Assembly: GCF_009765995.1 (NCBI RefSeq)
Contig: NZ_LMUI01000048.1
Coordinates: 124,001-188,000 of the forward strand
DNA: 64,000 bases
From: Methylocapsa sp. S129
Lineage (GTDB): Bacteria > Pseudomonadota > Alphaproteobacteria > Rhizobiales > Beijerinckiaceae
Reading direction: 5' to 3'
The notes beneath the pieces were generated by a model. The model was not told the DNA's origin. It saw only the letters and a program-made list of their open reading frames with translations, and ran no database searches. The first letter of the stretch is position 1; each line of letters opens with the position of its first letter. Positions 17,686 to 27,739 of the stretch are shown here, piece by piece. The position numbers and the translations under genes were made by a program.

Positions 17686-18401
17686 GCCGCCTCAGCTAAA
17701 CAGCAAAAAAGAACTTTTGAAGGCTGTTCTAGCAGATGAGAGGGGGATGGCGCCAAGGTCTATCGGCGGCGTCAAGGCGGCGCGGTTCATTTTCCACACC
17801 TCTCCGGGGTCGCCTGGCTGACCCAAGGTGAAATTGTCGCGAACCGGCTCTGCGTGAGGCGACGCCCAGCCGCCGGCGCAAAATCCTCCCAATAAAAGTC
17901 GGGCGGCTTCAGCCAATTCAAATTGTTGCTTTGGCGAACCTCTTCTAGCGTGGCGCGGCGATTGGCGGCGCGCGGCGGGGGCGATTTCGATCATGGGCTT
18001 GGTCGATGGAATGAGTGCGCGGCTACGGCCGCCGCCTTCTCCAGCGGGATCGCGCCTGATTGTCTCAAGATTGCAACACTTTATTAGGAAATGTGGCGAA
18101 CCTGAGGCGAGACTGGCTTTCCGCGAGGCGTTCTGCAAAGGATGGATCCGGGACGGCACGCATTCTGGCCGCTGGGGGCGTTGATGAGTTTGCGTAGCGC
18201 GGCCGCCGGGTTTGTGCGCGCGCCGATGAAAGAAGCTGATTGGCTCGGCTGTTTTGTTCCCGAGGGCGGCAATCGCTTCATATCAAGGCCGGCGGCGCGA
18301 CCGGAGGCCGGACGGCGCGTGGGGTTTCCTGCCCTTCGCATTGTCGATCGGCGAGGGGCGAGCGGAAAGGTTGGCGCGCGGGCGCCATCTGGGGCCGGAA
18401 G
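17686..18401. other. 716-bp intergenic region upstream of the giant autotransporter
   Basis: Open frames here on both strands have no recognisable domain and composition typical of shadow frames. I see no terminator with a T-tract and no clear sigma-70 promoter. The region must hold the promoter of the leftward stator-like pair and that of the autotransporter, unless the latter is driven from within the open frame that extends upstream of its start. Confidence 0.45.
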
Positions 18402-21400
18402 ATGCTGACTTTCGCCCGCTGTTTTCTTCTGAACCGATTGGGCGCGGCGGCGTTGATGGGCGGCTTGTGTCTGGGCGCAAGCGCCGCGCGCGCCCAGAAT
18501 GCGACCTGGGTCGGCGGCAATGGCGGCGACCCGACCGAATGGACCGAGCCCAACAACTGGACCACGACGACGGTCCCTTCCGGAACCGCCACTTTCGCCA
18601 ATACCGGCTCCACATCGATCGACAATGACAATGGATTTGTCTCGATCGGCGCGATCCAGTTCACCGGCGTCGACACGCCCAATGTGGGCGACCTCAATGC
18701 GCAAGCCTACACCATCAATATCTATAACGCCTTCCTGATCACAGGGACGGGCGTCGTCAACAATTCCAATAATACGCAAACCTTTAACGTGACGACCAGC
18801 GGGTCGACCGGCAATACCGGCACGCTGGTCTTCCAGAACGGCAGCTCGGCGAATGCCGGCGCCGGCGCCGTCGTCTATAACAACGACGCTTTTATCTATT
18901 TCGAGAATACGAGCAACGCCGGCAACGCCAATACGACCATCGTCAACAACGAGATCATCCAATTCAGCAACAACAGTTCGGCCGGCAGCGCGAACATCGC
19001 CAACAACGTCGAGATGGACTTCTTCGATTCGACGACGGCCGGCAGCGCGAACATCGCCAATGCGAGCGGGGCCACGGTGACGTTCAACAACCAGAGCTCC
19101 GCTGGTACCGCGACCATCAGCAATTCCGGCGCTTTGCAATTCAGCAATGCGAGCACCGCCGGCAGCGCCACCATCACCACCAACAGCGGCGGAACAATAT
19201 CCTTCGTCGGCGCCAGCAGCGGCGGCGAGGCGGCCTTCACCACCAATGCTGGCGGCGCGTTCGACATTTCGGGCCTGACTTCGGGCGGGACGACGGCGGG
19301 ATCGATCGCGGGCGCGGGAAATTATTTCCTCGGCGCGAAGGCGCTAACGGTCGGCGGCGACAATCTTTCGTCGATGGTGAGCGGGATCATTTCCGATGGC
19401 GGTCATTACGGCGGCGCCGGCGGCTCGCTCATCAAGGTCGGCTCCGGCGATCTTACGCTCTCGGGCGCCAATACCTATTCGGGAGGGACGACGGTCAACG
19501 CGGGCGGAGTGTTTGTTTCAGGCGCCGGGACACTCGGCACAGGCCCCGTCGCCCTGAACAGCAGCGTCCTCTTTTTCCAGGACGCGACCACGGCGGGCAG
19601 CGCCGCCGTGACTCTGAGCGACCAGGGCTTAAGCCAGCTTGTTTTCGCGGATTCAAGCTCCGCCGACCACGCCATGATCACCGCCAACGGCGGCAACTCG
19701 ACCATCAACTTCGGAGACAACAGCACCGGCGGCGACGCGACGATCGTCTCCAATGCGCAAAGCGGCGTCAATCTCGGCCAAAATGCGACGCTCGGCAATG
19801 CCCGGCTTATCATCAATGAATTCGGCGAAGTCGATTTTTCCGGGACCACCGGCCCGCTCGGCAATTACGAACTGTCGGCCGGCTCGATCGAAGGCGCCGG
19901 ATCATTCTGGTTAGGCGCCAATCAGCTCACCGTCGGCGGCAATGGCCTGTCGACGACCGTCAGCGGAATCATCAGCGACTGCGGCCCCGTCTCGAATCCT
20001 TCTTGCGGAGCGGCCTTCGGCTTCGGGATACCCGGCAACGTTGTTCCCTATACGGGCGGCTCGCTCGTCAAAATCGGCGCCGATACGCTGACGCTCTCCG
20101 GCGCCAACACCTATACCGGCGGCACGATCCTGGAGGGCGGCGTCGTGCAGGTCGGCATCGATACCGTCGGGTCGCCGGGTTCGGTCGTCTCGTCCGCGAT
20201 CGGCACAGGGCCTTTGAGCTTCGCCGGCGGCATTCTGCAGGCAGGCGGCAATTTCACCATCGCCAACGCGGCGCTCATCGAAGGGGCCGGCGGCGGGATC
20301 GACGCCAATGGCGATCATTTCACCTATTCCGGCGTGATCGCCGACGGCGCCACGCCCGGCGCCTTGACGATTATCGACACCGCGAACAATGGCGGCGTCG
20401 TCGCACTGACGGGCGCCAATACTTATAGCGGCGGCACGATCCTTGAAAGCGGCATTGCGCAGGTCGGCGTCGACACCGTCGGATCGCCGGGTGCGATCGT
20501 CTCGTCCGCGATCGGCACGGGAACTCTGATCTTTGCCGGCGGCGCATTGCAGGCCGGCGGCAATTTCACGATCGCCAACACAGCGGGCGTCTTTGGGGTC
20601 GGCGCGATCGACTCGAATGGTTACGCCTTCACCTATTCCGGTACAATCTTGGATATCGGGGGCCCGGGCGCCCTGATTATCGTTGACAGTTCAACGAACG
20701 GCGGCGGCGTGGTGACGTTGTCGGGCGCCAACACCTATTCGGGCGGCACGACGATCTGCGGCACGGTCTGCGGCGCGCCGGGCGGCAGCAGTATCGTTCG
20801 GGTCGGCGTGGATTCGGTGTTCAACACGCCGGGCGATCCAACGAGCGGAATCGTGTCCTCTGCAATCGGTACCGGAACGCTGACGTTTGACGGCGGTACG
20901 CTGCAAGGCGACGGCGCCTTCAGTTCCTACACGATCGCCAACGCGGCGCAGATTACTGCGAACGGCGGCACGATCGACGCCAACACCAACTTTCTCACCC
21001 TTTCCGGCGACATCGCCGACGCGGCCGGTGCGCACGGCGCGCTGACTGTGACGGACAGCTCAGGCCCCGGCGGCATTGTCGTCCTGTCTGGCGCCAATAC
21101 CTATTCGGGCGGCACGACAATCAGCAACGGCGTCTTCCTGCAGGTGACGAACAACAGCTCGGTCGGGACGGGCGGGGTGACGCTGAACGGCGGCGCGTTC
21201 CAGGCCGGCGCTGGCAGTCTTGTTTTCAGCAATGCGTTCGGGCTCACCAGCGTAGTTGGCGGAAGCGCGATCGACGCCAACGGCTACACTCTCACGATCG
21301 CTGGCAACATCAATGACAGCGGCGGCCCGGGCGCTTTGACGATCATCGACTCGTTCGGTGGCGGCACAGTGATCTTCACCGGCGCCAATGCGTACACCGG

Positions 21401-24400
21401 CGGCACGACAATCTGCGCATGCGGGGCCTTGCAGTTGGGCGACGCCGGCACGACCGGCTCGATTGTCGGGGCCGTGACCAACGAAGGCTATTTCGCCATC
21501 GTCAACGCCAACACCGCCGGCATTACGTCCATCACGACAGAGGGCGGCCAAACTCAGTTCTTCAACGCGAATACGGCGGGTACGGCGACCATCACGAACG
21601 AGTTTGGAGGCGAGACGGATTTCCTGGACAGTAGTAGCGCTGGCAGCGCCAAGATCACGAATCTTAACAGCGTCACGGCTTTCGGCATCCCCGGCGGCTC
21701 CGATACGAGCACGGCTGCGAACGCAACCATCGACAACAATGACGGTGGAACGATTTTCGCGGCGATGTCCAGCGCCGGCAGCGCCAACATCACCAATCGC
21801 AATTACGGCGGAACGGAATTTTTCGATTCCGCGACCGGTGCGAACGCGACCATCACCAATCAAATGCGCGGCGTGACCATATTCGGCGCGCCCGGGGGCG
21901 CCGATACCCCAACCGCCGGCAACGCCGCCATCACCAACAATTCAGGCTCTGAGACGGACTTCAACGCCTTCTCCACCGCCGGCAACGCCACCATCACGAC
22001 CAACAGCGGCGCCGCGACTTATTTCTACGACAACAGCACCGGCGGCAACGCACGGCTGATCGCCAATGGAACCGGCATCGTCGACTTCTCCGGCACCATC
22101 GGCCCGAACAGCGACGGCCAGGTCAGCGCCGGCTCAATCGAGGGCTCCGGCATCTTCCATATCGGGGCCGGCAATACGCTCACGGTCGGCGGCAACAACC
22201 TCTCGACTACCGTGAGCGGCTTGATTGCTGACTACAATCCTTGTGGATGTTTCAGCGCGGGTCCGGGCGCCTTGGTGAAAACCGGCACGGGCACACTCAC
22301 TCTCTCCGGCGCCAACACCTATTCCGGCGGCACGGAGATTGCCGGCGGAACGTTGCAACTCGGGAACGGGGGAACAAGCGGATCCCTTGTCGGCGACGTG
22401 CAAGACGGCGGCGCGCTGATCTTCGATCGCTCGAACGCCTATGCGTTCAACGGCGTTATTTCCGACGAGGCCGGCGCACACGGCGCGGTCGTGCAGGCCG
22501 GCTCGGGCACGCTGACCTTGACCGCGGCCAACACCTACACTGGCGCGACGACGGTTTCGGCGGGCGTTCTTAATGTCGCGGGATCGCTGGGCCAGACGGC
22601 GGTGACGGTCGCAAGCGGCGGGACGCTGGAAGGGACAGGCTCGATCGCGGGCTCGGTGACGATCGCGAGCGGCGGCACGCTCACGCCCGGCGACGCGCCC
22701 GGGACGATCAATGTCGGGGCGCTGACGCTGAACAGCGGCTCGATCCTCTCCTATCAGCTCGGAACGGCCAATGTCGTCGGCGGGGCGACCAACGACCTCA
22801 CCGTCGTCAACGGCCCGCTGACGATCAACGGCGGCACGCTCTATGTGACCAATTCCGGTTCGTTCGGGCTCGGCGTCTATCAGATCATCGATTATGCCGG
22901 CGCGCTTGGCGGCGGCGGCCAGCTTACGATCGGATCTCTGCCGAACGGCGATACCGGTATCATCCAGACCGCGATCCCTGGCGAGGTCAATCTTGTCGTC
23001 TCGGGTCCCGGCGCGCTGACGCAATTCTGGGATGGCGCGACGACGGCCGGCGACGGGACGATTCACGGCGGTAGCGGAACATGGAACAACAGCGCCGCCA
23101 ACTGGACGACGCCGAACGGGACGATCAACGCCTCCTGGCAAGGCGGCATGGCGGTCTTCGAGGGCGCGGCGGGAACGGTGACGGTCGGCGAAGCGGTTTC
23201 CTATCAGGGCCTGCAATTCTCGACGACGGGCTATGTCGTGGCGGCGACGGGAAGTGGCGCGCTGACGCCGACGGGGGTCGCGCCGATCATTGTCGACAGC
23301 GGCCTGACGGCGACGATCTCGGCGCCGATCGTCGGCGCGGGCGGTTTGCAGAAGACCGGCCTCGGAACGCTGGTCCTCACCGGGACGGATACCTATGCGG
23401 GCGGCACTGATCTCAACGCGGGCGCGCTCGGCGTCGGCAATTCCGCCGCGCTTGGCGCGGGCGGCCTGTCGATGGCGGCCGGGACAACCTTACAGGCCGT
23501 GGCCAATAATCTCGTCCTCGACAATACGATCGCATTGACGGGCGCCGATACGATCGATGTGCAGGCCAATGCCTTGACACTGTCCGGCGCGATTTCTGGC
23601 GCCGGTAGCCTCGCCAAGATCGGCTCCGGCGAGCTGACGCTGACCGCCGCCAACACTTACGCCGGCGGCACTGATCTCAACGCGGGCGTGCTCGGCGTCG
23701 GCAATTCCGCCGCGCTTGGCGCGGGCGGCCTGTCGATGGCGGCCGGGACGACCTTACAGGCCGTGGCCAATAGTCTCGTCCTCGCCAATACGATCGCATT
23801 GACGGGCGCCGACACGATCGACGCGCAGGCCAATGCCTTGATGCTATCCGGCGTGGTTTCGGGCGCGGGCGGTCTCGCCAAGATCGGCTCCGGCGAGCTG
23901 ATGCTGACCGCCGTCAATACCTACGCCGGCGGTACTGATCTCAACGCGGGCGCGCTCGGCGTCGGCAATTCCGCCGCGCTCGGCGCGGGTGGCCTGTCGA
24001 TGGCGGCCGGGACCACCTTACAGGCCGTGGCCAATAATCTCGTCCTCGCCAATGCGGTTACATTGACGGGCGCCGATACGATCGACGCGCAGGCCAATTC
24101 CTTGACGTTGTCCGGCGTGGTTTCCGGCGCGGGCAGTCTCGCCAAAATCGGTTCGGGCGAGCTGACGCTGACCGCCGCCAATACCTATGCCGGCGGAACT
24201 TATCTCAATGCGGGCACGCTTGGCGTCGGCAATTCCGCCGCGCTCGGCTCGGGTCCGCTGACAATGCAGGACGGGACCATTCTGCAATTCACCGCCAACG
24301 GGCTTAATCTCGCCAACGCCATTATCTTTCCCGGGGTCGATCCGACGATCGACACGCAGGGCAATAACGAGACGATGTCTGGCGTGATTTCGGGGATCGG

Positions 24401-26075
24401 AGGGCTGACCAAGATCGGCGCGGGGTCGCTCGATCTGACGGCGACCAACACTTATACCGGCGCCACGATTGTTTCGGTGGGCGCCCTCGTGGTGGATGGT
24501 TCGATCGCGTCCTCGTCGTCGCTGACGATTGCTCCGGGCGCGACGCTGGGCGGGTCGGGCACGGTCCCGGGCTTTGTCGTTCCCGCGGGTGCGACAGTCG
24601 CGCCGGGCGCGCTGACGCCCTACAACACACTGCATGTGGCGGGCGCGCTCGGTTTCCTCTCCGGCTCGACCTATGTCGTCGACGTCGATGCGGCGGGCGC
24701 CAGCGACAAGATCGCCGCGACAGGCGCTGCGACGCTATCGGGGGGAACAGTGAATGTGCTGGCGGCAAGTGGAAGCTATTCGACCGCCACCCGCTTCACG
24801 ATTTTGACCGCTGCCGGGGGCGTGTCGGGCGCTTTCGCGTCCTTGACCACGAGTTCGAACCTCGCGTTCCTGACGCCCGGGCTGAGCTATGACGCGGACG
24901 ATGTCTATCTCGGATTTGCGCAGACGGCGGCTTTCCCCTCGGTCGCGATGACGCCAAACCAGAACGCGGTCGCGACCACGCTGCAGATTCTCGGTCCTGG
25001 TGCGCCGCTTTACACCGCCGTAGTCGGCCAGAGCGTGGCGGGCGCGCGCGCGGCCTTCGACGCGCTATCAGGCGAGATTCATGCGAGCGCGGTCTCATCG
25101 GCGTTCGACGATGCGCGCCTGCCGCGCGAGGCGGTGCTCGACCGATTGTCGAGCCCCTATGGCGCCCTGCCGGTCGGCGGCGGCGCCGCCGGCTTCGCCG
25201 CGATGAACGCGATCGCCGCGCCGACCTTGCCGGCCGATGTGTTCGCCGCCTGGGGACAGGCGTTCGGATCATTCGGCCATATCGGCGGCGACGGCAATGC
25301 CGCGACGGTGGATCGCTCGATGGGCGGCTTCATCTTGGGCGTCGATGCGACTCTCGACAATCGTTATCGGCTTGGCGTGGCGGCCGGCTACAGCCAATCG
25401 TCCTTCACCATCGACGCGCGGGGCTCCAGCGGCCATGTCGACAGCACATTCGCCGGACTTTATGGCGGCGCGAGCCTCAACGCGTTGCAACTGCGCGGCG
25501 GCGCCTTCTATGCCTATAATCGGTACGGCGCCGACCGCGCGATCTCTTTCCCCGGCTTCTACGATACGGCAAGCTCCGGTTATGGCGGCGATACGCTGCA
25601 GGCGTTCGGCGAGGCGGGCTGGCGGTTGCCGATGGCGGGCCTTGCCGGGCCGACCTTCGTCGAGCCTTTCGTCGGCCTGATGGCGATGCATATTGACACG
25701 GCGAGCTTTACCGAGGCGGGCGGCGCGGCTGCGCTCATCGGCGCCTCGCGCGGCTATGATTATGGCGCGACGACGCTTGGCGTGCGCGCCGAGGCGACGC
25801 TGTTTTCGGGCGTTCCGCTGCTGGCGCGGGGCATGCTGGGCTGGCGTCATGTCTTTGGCGACGTAACGCCGAGTTCGACTCTCGCCTTCGCCAGCGCGCC
25901 ATCGATTCCTTTCGCGATATCCGGCGCGCCGATCGCGCGCGATGCGCTGGTGGTGGAAGCGGGCTTCGACTGGAAACTCACGAACAATGCGACCGTGGGC
26001 GTATTCTATTCCGGCGCGCTCGGCGACCGCGACGAGGAGAATGCGATCAAGGGCAAGATCGAGGTCGCGTTCTAA
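18402..26075 (+). CDS. giant autotransporter adhesin with PATR repeats (2,557 residues)
   Basis: ATG 18402 gives a signal peptide (MLTFARCFLLNRLGAAALMG to about residue 31, ending AARAQ). The passenger is a repeat-built beta-helix. Two blocks (about 140-290 and 1030-1220) carry short STAGxAxI repeats. About a dozen PATR motifs of the form GxLTLSGANTYSGGT are scattered from about 350 to 2035. Residues 1667-2018 are four near-identical 88-89-residue units. The C-terminal barrel (about 2275-2557, from VFAAWGQAFGSF) ends in KIEVAF, the terminal Phe needed for outer-membrane insertion. Such proteins are secreted by type Va export and act in adhesion or aggregation. Eight cysteines lie as four close pairs in the passenger. 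The frame is open 162 bases upstream of the chosen start, without a signal sequence there. Confidence 0.9.
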   Translation: MLTFARCFLLNRLGAAALMGGLCLGASAARAQNATWVGGNGGDPTEWTEPNNWTTTTVPSGTATFANTGSTSIDNDNGFVSIGAIQFTGVDTPNVGDLNAQAYTINIYNAFLITGTGVVNNSNNTQTFNVTTSGSTGNTGTLVFQNGSSANAGAGAVVYNNDAFIYFENTSNAGNANTTIVNNEIIQFSNNSSAGSANIANNVEMDFFDSTTAGSANIANASGATVTFNNQSSAGTATISNSGALQFSNASTAGSATITTNSGGTISFVGASSGGEAAFTTNAGGAFDISGLTSGGTTAGSIAGAGNYFLGAKALTVGGDNLSSMVSGIISDGGHYGGAGGSLIKVGSGDLTLSGANTYSGGTTVNAGGVFVSGAGTLGTGPVALNSSVLFFQDATTAGSAAVTLSDQGLSQLVFADSSSADHAMITANGGNSTINFGDNSTGGDATIVSNAQSGVNLGQNATLGNARLIINEFGEVDFSGTTGPLGNYELSAGSIEGAGSFWLGANQLTVGGNGLSTTVSGIISDCGPVSNPSCGAAFGFGIPGNVVPYTGGSLVKIGADTLTLSGANTYTGGTILEGGVVQVGIDTVGSPGSVVSSAIGTGPLSFAGGILQAGGNFTIANAALIEGAGGGIDANGDHFTYSGVIADGATPGALTIIDTANNGGVVALTGANTYSGGTILESGIAQVGVDTVGSPGAIVSSAIGTGTLIFAGGALQAGGNFTIANTAGVFGVGAIDSNGYAFTYSGTILDIGGPGALIIVDSSTNGGGVVTLSGANTYSGGTTICGTVCGAPGGSSIVRVGVDSVFNTPGDPTSGIVSSAIGTGTLTFDGGTLQGDGAFSSYTIANAAQITANGGTIDANTNFLTLSGDIADAAGAHGALTVTDSSGPGGIVVLSGANTYSGGTTISNGVFLQVTNNSSVGTGGVTLNGGAFQAGAGSLVFSNAFGLTSVVGGSAIDANGYTLTIAGNINDSGGPGALTIIDSFGGGTVIFTGANAYTGGTTICACGALQLGDAGTTGSIVGAVTNEGYFAIVNANTAGITSITTEGGQTQFFNANTAGTATITNEFGGETDFLDSSSAGSAKITNLNSVTAFGIPGGSDTSTAANATIDNNDGGTIFAAMSSAGSANITNRNYGGTEFFDSATGANATITNQMRGVTIFGAPGGADTPTAGNAAITNNSGSETDFNAFSTAGNATITTNSGAATYFYDNSTGGNARLIANGTGIVDFSGTIGPNSDGQVSAGSIEGSGIFHIGAGNTLTVGGNNLSTTVSGLIADYNPCGCFSAGPGALVKTGTGTLTLSGANTYSGGTEIAGGTLQLGNGGTSGSLVGDVQDGGALIFDRSNAYAFNGVISDEAGAHGAVVQAGSGTLTLTAANTYTGATTVSAGVLNVAGSLGQTAVTVASGGTLEGTGSIAGSVTIASGGTLTPGDAPGTINVGALTLNSGSILSYQLGTANVVGGATNDLTVVNGPLTINGGTLYVTNSGSFGLGVYQIIDYAGALGGGGQLTIGSLPNGDTGIIQTAIPGEVNLVVSGPGALTQFWDGATTAGDGTIHGGSGTWNNSAANWTTPNGTINASWQGGMAVFEGAAGTVTVGEAVSYQGLQFSTTGYVVAATGSGALTPTGVAPIIVDSGLTATISAPIVGAGGLQKTGLGTLVLTGTDTYAGGTDLNAGALGVGNSAALGAGGLSMAAGTTLQAVANNLVLDNTIALTGADTIDVQANALTLSGAISGAGSLAKIGSGELTLTAANTYAGGTDLNAGVLGVGNSAALGAGGLSMAAGTTLQAVANSLVLANTIALTGADTIDAQANALMLSGVVSGAGGLAKIGSGELMLTAVNTYAGGTDLNAGALGVGNSAALGAGGLSMAAGTTLQAVANNLVLANAVTLTGADTIDAQANSLTLSGVVSGAGSLAKIGSGELTLTAANTYAGGTYLNAGTLGVGNSAALGSGPLTMQDGTILQFTANGLNLANAIIFPGVDPTIDTQGNNETMSGVISGIGGLTKIGAGSLDLTATNTYTGATIVSVGALVVDGSIASSSSLTIAPGATLGGSGTVPGFVVPAGATVAPGALTPYNTLHVAGALGFLSGSTYVVDVDAAGASDKIAATGAATLSGGTVNVLAASGSYSTATRFTILTAAGGVSGAFASLTTSSNLAFLTPGLSYDADDVYLGFAQTAAFPSVAMTPNQNAVATTLQILGPGAPLYTAVVGQSVAGARAAFDALSGEIHASAVSSAFDDARLPREAVLDRLSSPYGALPVGGGAAGFAAMNAIAAPTLPADVFAAWGQAFGSFGHIGGDGNAATVDRSMGGFILGVDATLDNRYRLGVAAGYSQSSFTIDARGSSGHVDSTFAGLYGGASLNALQLRGGAFYAYNRYGADRAISFPGFYDTASSGYGGDTLQAFGEAGWRLPMAGLAGPTFVEPFVGLMAMHIDTASFTEAGGAAALIGASRGYDYGATTLGVRAEATLFSGVPLLARGMLGWRHVFGDVTPSSTLAFASAPSIPFAISGAPIARDALVVEAGFDWKLTNNATVGVFYSGALGDRDEENAIKGKIEVAF
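23400..24458. repeat. four in-frame tandem repeats inside the autotransporter gene
   Basis: Units start at 23400, 23664, 23928 and 24192, exactly 264 bp apart, and the last is 267 bp long. The first three are nearly identical in DNA; the fourth has diverged. Each encodes one PATR-type beta-helix module beginning GGTDLNAGALGVGNSAALGA and ending TAANTYA. Because the period is a multiple of three, recombination between units would change passenger length without breaking the frame. Confidence 0.92.
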
Positions 26076-26106
26076 GAGAGGTATCGATTCAGCGGTTGAC
26101 GCGCGG

Positions 26107-26688
26107 CTAAGGCGACAATTCATAGCCGATCGCGGCTTCGATTTCGCATGTTCGTCGTACTGCGGGGCGCGCCATCATGCGTACATAATGGGCGGAAAGG
26201 TTGGGGAATTGGCCAGCCGGCGGGAGGAGGGAGTTGCGGAAGCGCCAAAACAGCCGGAACAGATGGATGTCGGCGATTGAATAGCGTCCCAGCGCCCATT
26301 CCCGATCCCCCAATCGCTGATCGGCGATCGCGTATACAGCGCTGGCATGGACGATCCCCTGTCGCCGCGCCGGATGCACGGTGGCGGCGAGAAACGACAT
26401 CCAGGAGACAACCTGCGCTTCAGCTTCAATATCGCCATCAGGCATCAGAGCCGCCTCGGGGAAGCGCCGTGCGAGATAGAACAGGATCGCGGCGACCTCG
26501 GTCAGCGGCCGCCCGTCGATCAGCAAGGTCGGCGCCTTGCCTTCCCGATTGATCGCGAGATAGGCGGGCGCGCGGTTCTCTTTCTTGGCAAACGAAAGAG
26601 GCCGGGTCTCGAATGGCGCGCCGATCTCATGCAGCGCGATGTGCGGCGCCATCGAACTTGATCCCGGCGCAAAGTAGAGCGTGAGCAT
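26107..26688 (-). CDS. glutathione S-transferase family protein
   Basis: A 193-residue GST with the thioredoxin-like N-terminal domain (MLTLYFAPGSSSMAPHIALH to about 80) and an all-helical C-terminal domain. The segment GKAPTLLIDGRPLTEVAAIL contains the cis-proline and the glutathione-binding TEV region, and YSIADIHLFRLF the conserved N-capping motif of the C-domain. Start 26688 is chosen for its AAGGA ribosome site; 13 extra codons upstream are open. It converges on the autotransporter gene and has no partner that suggests a substrate. Confidence 0.85.
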   Translation of the reverse strand: MLTLYFAPGSSSMAPHIALHEIGAPFETRPLSFAKKENRAPAYLAINREGKAPTLLIDGRPLTEVAAILFYLARRFPEAALMPDGDIEAEAQVVSWMSFLAATVHPARRQGIVHASAVYAIADQRLGDREWALGRYSIADIHLFRLFWRFRNSLLPPAGQFPNLSAHYVRMMARPAVRRTCEIEAAIGYELSP

Positions 26689-26852
26689 TGGAGGTCCTTT
26701 GACTGACGGCGCCGCGAAAAGACACACTCCGGCTCCGGCGTTCTGAACGTCAATCGCGCCGCTTCGTTACGTTCGCGCCGGCCTTCGTCGGATATCAGGC
26801 GGATATCATCATAACACTGGATTTTGCGACGCCGCGACGGGAGGCGACGGCT

Positions 26853-27731
26853 TCAGTCCCCGAGCGGCAGGCGCGTGGCGTCGCGCTTGTTCAGTCCTTG
26901 ATGGTGCTTGATTCGGCGCATGCGCTCGACAGCCGGCGCGCCGATGCGCTCGGCGACCGACAGCGCCAGCATGTCGGTGAGGGCGAGCAGAGCGTAGCGC
27001 GCCGGGGTTGGGCGGAAGATATCCGTGCCTTCGTCGACGCGAAACGGCAGCGCCAGCGAAGCGGCCGCCGCGAGCGGCGAATCCGGCGCCGTGAAAGCGA
27101 TAGCGGACGCCCCATAGAGCCGCGCCGTGGCGACGGCGTCGATCACGGAGCGCACCTCGCCCGACACCGAATAGGCGACGATGACGGTGCTGGAATCGGC
27201 TGCGGCCGCCGTCATCTGCTGCATCTCTCCATCGACATGCGCGGAGGCCAGGACGCCCAGCCGAAACAACCGGTTCTCCAGCTCCACGGCCGCCAGCGAG
27301 GAGCTGCCGCCAGAGCCATAGGCGCGTACCATGCGCGCCCCCACGATGAGGTCCGCGGCGCGCGCGAGGGCGGCGACGTCAATGCCGGCGCACACGGCCT
27401 CGATGGCTCCATGGGCGGCCGTGGCGATGATTTGCGGTACGCGCGCGCCCTCGCGGCCTTCGCCAACCGGCTTGATGTACCGCCCCGTGGTGGCGACGGC
27501 CTGGGCCAGCCGCACCTTGAAGTCGCGCAGGCCCGCGCATCCGAGCGCGCGGCAAAAGCGCGTCACCGTCGGCTCGCTGACCTCCGCCCGCTTGGCGAGC
27601 AGGGCGATCGCGGCATGGGTGGCGAAATCGGGATCGGCGAGGATTTCCGCGGCCAGGCGTTGGTCGGACCGGCTGCCAGCCGCCGCGATCTCGCGCAGGC
27701 GCGCCACGATGTCGATGTGCGGCGGGAGCAT
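26853..27731 (-). CDS. RpiR-family transcriptional regulator with SIS domain
   Basis: A 292-residue regulator. Residues 10-85 form the RpiR helix-turn-helix (AAIALLAKRAEVSEPTVTRF), and residues about 120-260 a SIS sugar-phosphate-binding domain with AYGSGGSSSLA and SVSGEVRSVIDA. RpiR proteins sense phosphosugars or related metabolites and control nearby catabolic genes. ATG 27731 is used; TTG 27743 overlaps the stop of the ABC ATPase gene as TTGA and is an alternative. Being last in the SDR-ATPase transcript, it probably regulates that operon and the divergent one. Confidence 0.85.
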   Translation of the reverse strand: MLPPHIDIVARLREIAAAGSRSDQRLAAEILADPDFATHAAIALLAKRAEVSEPTVTRFCRALGCAGLRDFKVRLAQAVATTGRYIKPVGEGREGARVPQIIATAAHGAIEAVCAGIDVAALARAADLIVGARMVRAYGSGGSSSLAAVELENRLFRLGVLASAHVDGEMQQMTAAAADSSTVIVAYSVSGEVRSVIDAVATARLYGASAIAFTAPDSPLAAAASLALPFRVDEGTDIFRPTPARYALLALTDMLALSVAERIGAPAVERMRRIKHHQGLNKRDATRLPLGD

Positions 27732-27739
27732 CGGTCGGC

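Noticed and set aside
17692-18159. A 155-codon open frame upstream of the stator-like pair.
   Set aside because: Sequence is low in pattern, lacks a ribosome site and resembles no family; treated as intergenic.
18084-24635. Many long open frames opposite or out of frame with the autotransporter, such as those on the minus strand at 18084-19139 and 21060-21863.
   Set aside because: They mirror the repeat structure of the sense gene and have no domain of their own; high GC content and repeat periodicity create them.
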